From NCBI RefSeq assembly GCF_000003605.2, contig NW_003113972.1, forward strand, positions 136,456 to 188,551: a DNA stretch of 52,096 nucleotides, in the 5' to 3' direction. A program made the translations under genes and the position numbers. The notes beneath the pieces are model-generated. The model made no database searches, was not told where the DNA came from, and saw only the letters and a list, made by a program, of their open reading frames with translations. The DNA is from Saccoglossus kowalevskii. Its lineage: Eukaryota; Hemichordata; Enteropneusta; Harrimaniidae. Positions 40,601 through 49,600 of the stretch are shown here, in pieces (the first letter of the stretch is position 1; each line of letters starts with the position of its first letter).

Positions 40601-43600
40601 TTAGTTTGACTGTATGTGTGTGTGTTCTCTGTCTGTTTCACTGATATCTTAAGAACCATATGTTGGTTTTTATGAAATTTGATGATTAGATGCTCTGGGC
40701 TAATGCGCAGATTTGATAAGGTTTTGGTTAAACCATGCATATTAATTACCTAATTTGCATGATAATTAGCTGATTTTTAGGCGTTCCATGACTATTCCAC
40801 TGATATCTAAAGAACCACTCATTGAATTTTGCAGGTATTTAAAATGCCAAAAAATGACCATGCTCACGTAATTCTCACGTACGTGAGTTAGACCGGAAAT
40901 CGGCCAAACTCACGTGTGCGCGTGAGAATGGGTGTTTTTACGTGTGTTCTCACGTAACACAGTACACTTCAAGGGTGACAAAGATAAATGCGTGAACGTG
41001 CGTGAGAATNNNNNNNNNNNNNNNNNNNNNNNNNNNNNNNNNNNNNNNNNNNNNNNNNNNNNNNNNNNNNNNNNNNNNNNNNNNNNNNNNNNNNNNNNNN
41101 NNNNNNAGGACGCAAAACCCTATAAGGGATCTCACGCATTTTCTTTTCACGTGAGAACGCACTAAAAAACAGCCATTCTCACGCACGTGAGAACTGACCG
41201 GAAACTGTCAAACTCCTGCACGAAAATGTAATTACGTGACAATGGCTAATTTCCGGCCTAACTCACGTACGTGAGAAAGACGTGAGAATGGTCTAAATTT
41301 TGACCTATAAATAACTCAATTTTGATGAAACTTAGTACATAGATGATCTGGGACAATACGTAGACCTGACTAGTTTTGGGTAAAAATCCTTGCACATTAA
41401 ATATCTTATTTTGCATAATGATTTGTAAATTTTTTACTTTTACACTTATATCTCAAGTACTAATCATCACATTACAATGAAGCTTGGTACATAGATGTTA
41501 TAGTACAATGCACGTACCTGATAAGTTTTGAGTTAATATCCATTTGTTTCTTAAGTACCATTCAACAGAATTTTAATGAAACGTGGAACATAGATGCTCT
41601 GGGATAATGTGCAATACTGATTAGTTTTTGGTTGAAATCAATGTGATATATTAAAGTACTGTTGCCGATAGGGACATGCAACTAGTACTATAATTTTGTC
41701 TGATAAGACATATGACTGAAAGTCATCTTATATTGTCATTATTTCATTAAATATTTATAATTGTTAAATCATAGCTACTTGGACCCCCCCAGATCATTGC
41801 TTGCAGTTATATTTTGAAATGCTGTATTTTCTCTAATACATGTAGAAGCACATGTGCTAACTTCATGCATCCAATAACTCAGCACACAGAAGTTATTTCT
41901 AAACTTTCTTGATTTTGATTATTTATTGTCTTTATGATGCATGTATTATATATTATATTATACCAGTATATTGATGGTATTAATCCATCGATTTGATTGG
42001 TCTAAACGGTATATTGGCTAAACAAAGTGGCCCTGGAACATGAATTGACTACAGGTTTAATACGGAAATACAAAAAAACAGTAATATTTGATTTTTATGC
42101 AAATATAGTGTTTGAATTTTGGAAAAATATTTGAAAAAGTACCAAATTAAAAACATATGATATAACCATAATATTGCTTTTTGTTAATGGAGGGATCTAA
42201 GTTGTGAGCGTCAGTTGTTGGGTTATCGGCATTCGCCACACAAAGCTAAACGAGCGCCAGAACACTGTGTTTGCTGTTAAAATATGTCTAGTCCTTCATG
42301 TTGTGACTTTGAAATTGATTGCGAACCTCCAAAAACATGATGTTTAAGTTTAACAAAAAAAGAACGAAAAAAATGCAAAAAACTACGAGGCTCGGACAAA
42401 AATGTATGCCACCAATAACAACCGATGTCCCTTAGCGGCGTTCAAATTCTAGCTGACAAAATTGCACCCGGGTAATTGCCTGTTTCAAAGACCATGGGAT
42501 AATACAGAATTCAACAATGATATATGGTTTTGTAATTCTCCACTGGGGATAAATAAATTAGGGGAGATGATGAAGGTAATTTCAAAAGCTGCAGATTTGT
42601 CCTGAGTGAACACTAACCTGTATTAGATCAATGGCATGCAAAGTTCTTCATTTGGCCGGAGTTGAGACAAGGCATGTATCATGTACGTGTCACATCAGAT
42701 ATTGCACCAACCAACTTACTTCAGAACAACGACAAAACCTTGGTTTTACCAAAAATATATCCAGGTCAGATGTTGGGTCTGAGTCGCCGTGCCAGTCATC
42801 GTACATGATACACCACTGCGTCCCGCCATGTCTCAAACTTCCGTTGAACAAAGTACTGCTGAACGTCAAATATCCACAGTTAGAGTCAGAAAACTTGTTT
42901 ATGTGGAAAAATCCGTTGTTGTAATGATCCAAATTGTACACGACCCTGTATTTCACATGGTGATGACGTATTTAGTAAAAGGTCATGAAGGTTATCTTTT
43001 GTTATGCTAATTTGTTGTGTTTATGCTGATTTCACCCGGAATAAAAGAAATTCGTATTTAATTTGAACTTTGTTGTGTGTGTAGTTTTTGTGTGTATTCA
43101 GTATACGTACTGTTTTTATTTATATTCATGTTCAAGGGCCATAATCATGATCTTTTAGTAGATGCAAGTAAACTCTTTTTTTTTACTAGTTTTATTGAAT
43201 TGTCAATATACTGTTATAATATAATAGCAATAACCCCCCCCCCCCCCCCGTCAAAGTATACCACGAGATATTGCACAATTCATGACATGTTGTGAATTGT
43301 GCAACAGAAAACCTCTACTCCAATTGCTTTAATACATTGTACGTTGCATATAATATATCACATACATTGTATTCAGAAGTGGATCAGACAATAATTCAGT
43401 TACTTAGCGCCCTCTATGAGATGAGTATGGAACACTTTTGTTTTTAAGTTTTCACAACTGGTGCCATTTTTCCAGTAATCAGTGAATGTTCAAATTTTTG
43501 TTGTTTTATTTGCATTGTGTATGTCACTATGGGTCCCATGTCAAATATGATGCGGTGCAATAGCCACCACTATTTAATAGTAATAACAATATTAAATAAC

Positions 43601-46600
43601 TTTGTTCCATCTTTAGAAATATACAAGTTTCTATCAATATACAGCAACAAAGAAAATGGTGTTGTGTGTAAATTCTTCTACAGATTTGATTATATTTTTA
43701 GTCCCAGTTCGGACGCAATCCGAAAACAGGGACTTATGTTTCGTGCGTGCGTGTGTCCCTGCTTCTGTCCATGCGTGCGTGTGTCTGGACCTGTATCTTA
43801 GAAAAATGCCTGGATCAATCACAATCAAACTTCACACATACATCATACTTGATATTATACATATCCACGTCAATATGGCAGCCATTTTTGTTCTCAAAAT
43901 CAAGCATTTCTCAGTTGTTTACAGATGGATTTTGTTCAAACTTGGTATGTATGTTGGACATTATAGGACCTTGATGCACATCATTTTGTTTTTCAGATAA
44001 GATTCAAAATGGCCGACTGGTGGTCATTTGGTTTTAATAAATGTGGTTCTAGTGCCATATCTCTGACTTGTTGTGACTGATTATGTTCACATTTTATATA
44101 TTCATTATACATGTATTCAAAATGGCTGATTTTGTTTTAATTAATGCTGTTCCAGAGCAATATCTCTCCAACTCGTTTGACGATCAGATACAAATGTCAA
44201 TAATTTAAATGTTAATCAATCATCATAATCATATAACATGTTTATATTCCAGCTTATTACTATGAACGAAACTATATTTCTTAAATTCAATAACTAACGG
44301 GGACTGTGCCATGCATGGCTTGTTATCTGTGCTTTTCAATAAATGAATGAATTATTGGAAATTGGTTTACATCACAATGGGAAACATTACAGTAGACAAA
44401 TATTGATATTAATAGATATTTGCATCAATCCTTTAAAAAGTGTAGTTTATCTTCTGATTCTTGACCACAAATTCTATCTTTCAAGTATTTTTTTTTAGTT
44501 GCTTGTTTTGAACTGTAATTGTAACTTTTTTTTAATTTAGTACATGTTGGAAGTTAAGTAGTATTATGCAAATTCCAGAAATAAATTGTTGTTAAACAAA
44601 AATTAGCTTTGCACCAGTATCTAAATTTTATATTCATATTTGATGTTGTTGTTGTTGTTATTATTTATAGTAAGCCCATGGATGAAGATGAAGAACTTGA
44701 AACTGAAGATTTTTATGATGATGTTGAAGCTGAAAAAATTAAACCAGCCAGGAAAGCAGATCCATTGCCAACATTACCGGTGTTACCAGTATCCAATTGT
44801 AAGTACTCGGTTACACTTTGAGTGTCAGATATCTTTCTGCCCAATATTCACTGCAAATATTTTCACATTTGTAAATGTTTTGGACCATACAGAGAGTTCC
44901 AGATATTGCTTTTAGTTTTTGATCGAAAGGATTGTCAATTTTTAACATTTCATCTGGAGAGGAACAGTCTGTGCAAAATCACTTTGTAGATGATGCCAAA
45001 TATGGATGTGCTCTTCTAAAATCATTTTGTAGATGATGCCAAATATGGATGTGCTTCTCTAAAATCATTTTGTAGATGATGCCAAATATGGATGTGCTTC
45101 TCTAAAATCATTTTGTAGTTGATGCCAAATATGGATGTGCTCTTCTAAAATCATTTTGTAGATGATGCCAAATATGGATGTGCTTCTCTAAAATCATTTT
45201 GTAGATGATGCCAAGTATGGATGTGCTCTTCGAAAATCATTTTGTAGATGATGCCAAGTATGGATGTGCTCTTCTAAAATCATTTTGTAGATGATGCCAA
45301 ATATGGATGTGCTTCTCTAAAATCATTTTGTAGATGATGCCAAATATGGATGTGCTTCTCTAAAATCATTTTGTAGATAATGCCAAATATGGATGTGCTT
45401 CTCTAAAATCATTTTGTAGATGATGCCAAATATGGATGTGCTCTTCTAAAATCATTTTGTAGATGTTGCCAAGTATGGATGTGCTCTTCGAAAATCATTT
45501 TGTAGATGTTGCCAAATATGGATGTGCTCTTCTAAAATCATTTTGTAGATGTTGCCAAATATGGATGTGCTCTTCTAAAATCATTTTGTAGATGTTGCCA
45601 AGTATGGATGTGCTCTTTTAAAATCATTTTGTAGATGTTGCCAAATATGGATGTGCTGCTCTAAAATCATTTTGTAGATGTTTCCAAATATGGATGTACT
45701 TCTCTAAAATCATTTTGTAGATGTTGCCAAGTATGGATGTGCTCTTCTAAAATCATTTTGTAGATGTTGCCAAATATGGATGTTCTTCTCTAAAATCATT
45801 TTGTAGATGTTGCCAAATATGGATGTGCTCTTCCAAAATCACTTTGTAGATGCTAACTTTACAATCAACATATTTCATAAAAAGAATGAAATTACAAAAT
45901 TTTAACATCATCAACTGATTCACAGATATACCTAGGTTGATTTTCTTTTAATTTTGTATGAACTACACAATTAAATTAAACCTGTGCAACCAACACGTTG
46001 TCAACACTGACACATATGGAAAAAAAGGTGTTTTTCAAGATTAAATGCTTTCCCAAAACTTGAAATAATAGCTTTCAAATAAGATATACTAGTACTTTGG
46101 TAAATAAATCTGTGTTATTTTCATGCATTGTACATTGTATTGATGAGAAACAGTATTTGTATACATTCATTGGCAAATTTTTTACATAAACAAATAATTA
46201 TGTGCATTGTTACTTAGTACCTCCAGAACCAATTGACACCGAGCCGGATGAAGTATATCAGGATGTATCGGATGAGGTTAGTGAACAATTATAACTGTAA
46301 ATAATTTCATAAATTCCTCATGGTTAAGGTAGAATGCTACTCGTGAGTTTTTTCAAATTTGTGTGCATATAACAGTGACACTATTTTTCAAAATCTTTTT
46401 GCAATTAATGGTTTTAGTATTAATCGACAGCATGGAAACTTGTCACTGTCAATCTGTTTTTTGAGAAAATAATAACTATTTTAGCCACAGTTTCCATAGA
46501 CCAAAATAAAAACACATTACCTCATTGAAAACCCACTAAAAGTATTGTCAATTTTGCAAATATTCCTAAACATCAAAATGTACATTGTAAGACATTATAT

Positions 46601-49600
46601 ACTGTAGAATACTTTATTTTCGCTTGGAATTTATTTTCGCTATTTTCGCTGAAGGGATGATTCCGTGAAAATGAAATCCAGCTAATATACTTTCTTTCCT
46701 ATATTTCACATTAAACTCATCAAAAATCAGTGAAAATAAATTCCATACAAAACACCCAAAAAATAAAGTATTCCACAGTATATATTTTTTACCATATGTC
46801 ACTGAGCAAACGTTTTGAGATATTGAGTCATACGAAACAATGGTATAAAATGCTATAAAACAGTCAAAACACTGTATTTGAACCATATTTTGATTTCATT
46901 TTCTACATTATCATATTTTTACTTTTGTGTAGCATTCTACCCCAATGAACTAGGTCTTAGAAACATGTCCAGACTATTTGATAAGTGGGTAATCGGTAGT
47001 TGTCAAGTTTCCAGGCACCAAAATCTGCAGAATTGGGGGGGGGGGACGAAATGTAATTGAAAAAACATTAGAATCAGGAAAATTTCTTCCTATATATATA
47101 GATGTACTCTGTTCATTTCAGTTTTCTAAGGTGTTGGCCATTAATTGTTAGTCCCCGTTCGGACGAAGTCCGAAAACGGGGACTTATAATTCGGCCTTCG
47201 TCCGTGCGTCCGTCCGGAGTCATATCTCAGAATCCCTTGGACCGATTCCGTTCATTCTTTGCATGTGCCTAGTACTTTATCTGGGACATATGCACATGCA
47301 GTGGTTTAGGGATTGGATTCAAAATGGCCGACTGGCAGCCATCTTGTTTTTTGAAAATGTTGTATTTTGGACATGCTTTGTCAGTTTTCATTCAAATTTG
47401 GTACATAGATTATACATGTAAGGATACATGTCCCCGACTGTTCGTGAGTTCCTGAGTCTGTCCGTCCGTCCGTTCGTGCGTCAGTCTGTCAATAGTAATA
47501 TTTCAGAATCCTGTGGACCGATTCCGTTCATTCTTTGCATGTGTCTAGTACCTTATGTGGGACATATGCACATGCAGTGGTTTAGCGATTCGATTCAAAT
47601 GGCCAACTGGCAGCCATCTTGTTTTTTGAAAATGTTATATTTTGGACATGCTTTGTCAGTTGTCATTCAAACTTGGTACATAGATTATACATGTTAGGTT
47701 ACATGTCCATGACAATTTATTTCGCAATTGGATCAAAGATGGTCGACTGGCAGGCATCTTGTTTTTTGTTTTTTATGCGGTATCTTGGAAGTGCTCTGTC
47801 AGTTTTCATTCAAATTTGGCACATACATGTACTTTATATACATGTTAGGATGCATGTCCATGACAATTTGTTTCAAAATCTGATCAAGGATGGCCGATTG
47901 ACAGCAATCTGACTTTTTGGCCTTACTACTATATTTCCACAATTTATGTACCATTTTCATTCGTATTTGGCACATACATCATACATATCAGTGTGTTTCA
48001 TAATCAGATCAAAGATGGCCGAATAACGGCTGTTTTTATTTTTGGCCATATTACTACTACACGGAACACGTGTTTTGATGTAAATAAACAATCTGTTGTA
48101 TATGCCACTTGGAACAATCCCTCCGCTTTATTATGACAAGCACAAAGAGAACTTTCAAAAATTTAACGGGGACTGTGTCATTTTCAATGACTTGTTATTG
48201 AATGAATAGTCGTCAGTACTGTGATTTGTACCATGTTTATACATCTTGATGCCTTTTTAGCCATGCTGTCATTCAAGATGACAGGGCAGATTTTTTCATA
48301 TAGGTATCTGTTGTGGTCCAGCCGTTGTCTGCCAACAATTGCATTTTTGACTTCTTTATGAAAACTACTAACAAGATTGCTTTGATATGTTATATGTAGG
48401 TATAGGTACCTCTATCAGATTTGTTCATTTTGTGACAATATCATTAATTCTTTAGCAAATATTTTTGTCATTTTTGGTAAAAAGGTATGTTTTTTTTTAC
48501 TTCTTCTTGAAAACTACCAGTTCAGCTGCTTTGATACTGGTATATAGGTACTTTGGGTGGACCTTTGTCAGTTTTGTTCATTAATTCTCTATTCTTAGTA
48601 AATATTTCTGTCATTTTTGGTAAAACATTTTTGAAAACTACGAACTGGATTGCTTTGATATTTTATATGTAGATACCTTAGAATAGAATAGTGCTTTATT
48701 GACACCGTAAAGAAAATATTACATTTCTTTTTTGGTTACGTACATCAATGAAGTTGAATATAGTAATAATGAAAATAGCAACATTAGACTATACTACTAA
48801 TATTTTGATTGTGAAATTAGTCCTTTCACACATACTTTGATAATAAGTTTTGACATTGTTAGTCAGTGTTTTTTTTTTTTTTTACATTGAAACAAATATT
48901 TAGTCTTATCTCTTGATTGCATTATATAATCAAATTTTTCTGTTTTGTTTTTGTTTCTGAAGTCTTGGTTGATTAATCCTATGGCATTGTACAAAGTGTT
49001 TCTATATTCTGTGTATAAATTACAATCTATTAGGTGGTGTATTTCATCTTCTATTTGGTTACAATGTGTGCATAGTCTCTTGTCCATTGGTGTCTTGAGT
49101 CTTGTATAGCAACCTGTTTCTACTGCTAATCTATGATTACTTGTTCTAAATTTGGCTAATTATCTGATGATATTGACTATTAAATGTAATGTTAATTTTA
49201 TTCTTAAGATTGCTTACAGACTGTTCTTTATCACTGTTGTTATATTTCTCAGGGTGAAGAAATTGGTGAAGACGATGATATTTACGAAACATTTGACGAA
49301 GTGACTGAAAAACGGTAAGACAACATTACACAGTATCCGGAAAATGTATGACTTTATTTGAACATTTCATTTAGGTCTATTAGTGCAAATCAGTGCATGC
49401 AGATTGATTTACATGTCATCAGAGGTCAATAATGACATCAGAGGTCAACACATGTCAACACATGTCATCACAGGTCAACACATGTCATCACAGGTCAACA
49501 TGTGTCATCACAGTTCAATACATGTTATTACAGATCAATACATGACATCACAGGTCAACACATGTCATCACAGTTCAACACATGTTATTACAGGTTAATG

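Larger units (their letters stand above)
40560..41930 (+). mobile_element. family B element, second copy, interrupted
   Basis: Starts 8 bp after the exon 3 donor with CCAGTGTGCAAAGCACAC, has core units like copy 1, and ends CAGCACACAGAAGTTATTTC with the same tail to TTTATTGTC. A fold-back element with an assembly gap (40854-41295) is inserted in it. Confidence 0.7.

Noticed and set aside
42631-42956. Overlapping 97- and 88-codon frames on opposite strands
   Set aside because: Neither resembles a known domain; both strands open at once in a GC-richer patch suggests an old repeat.
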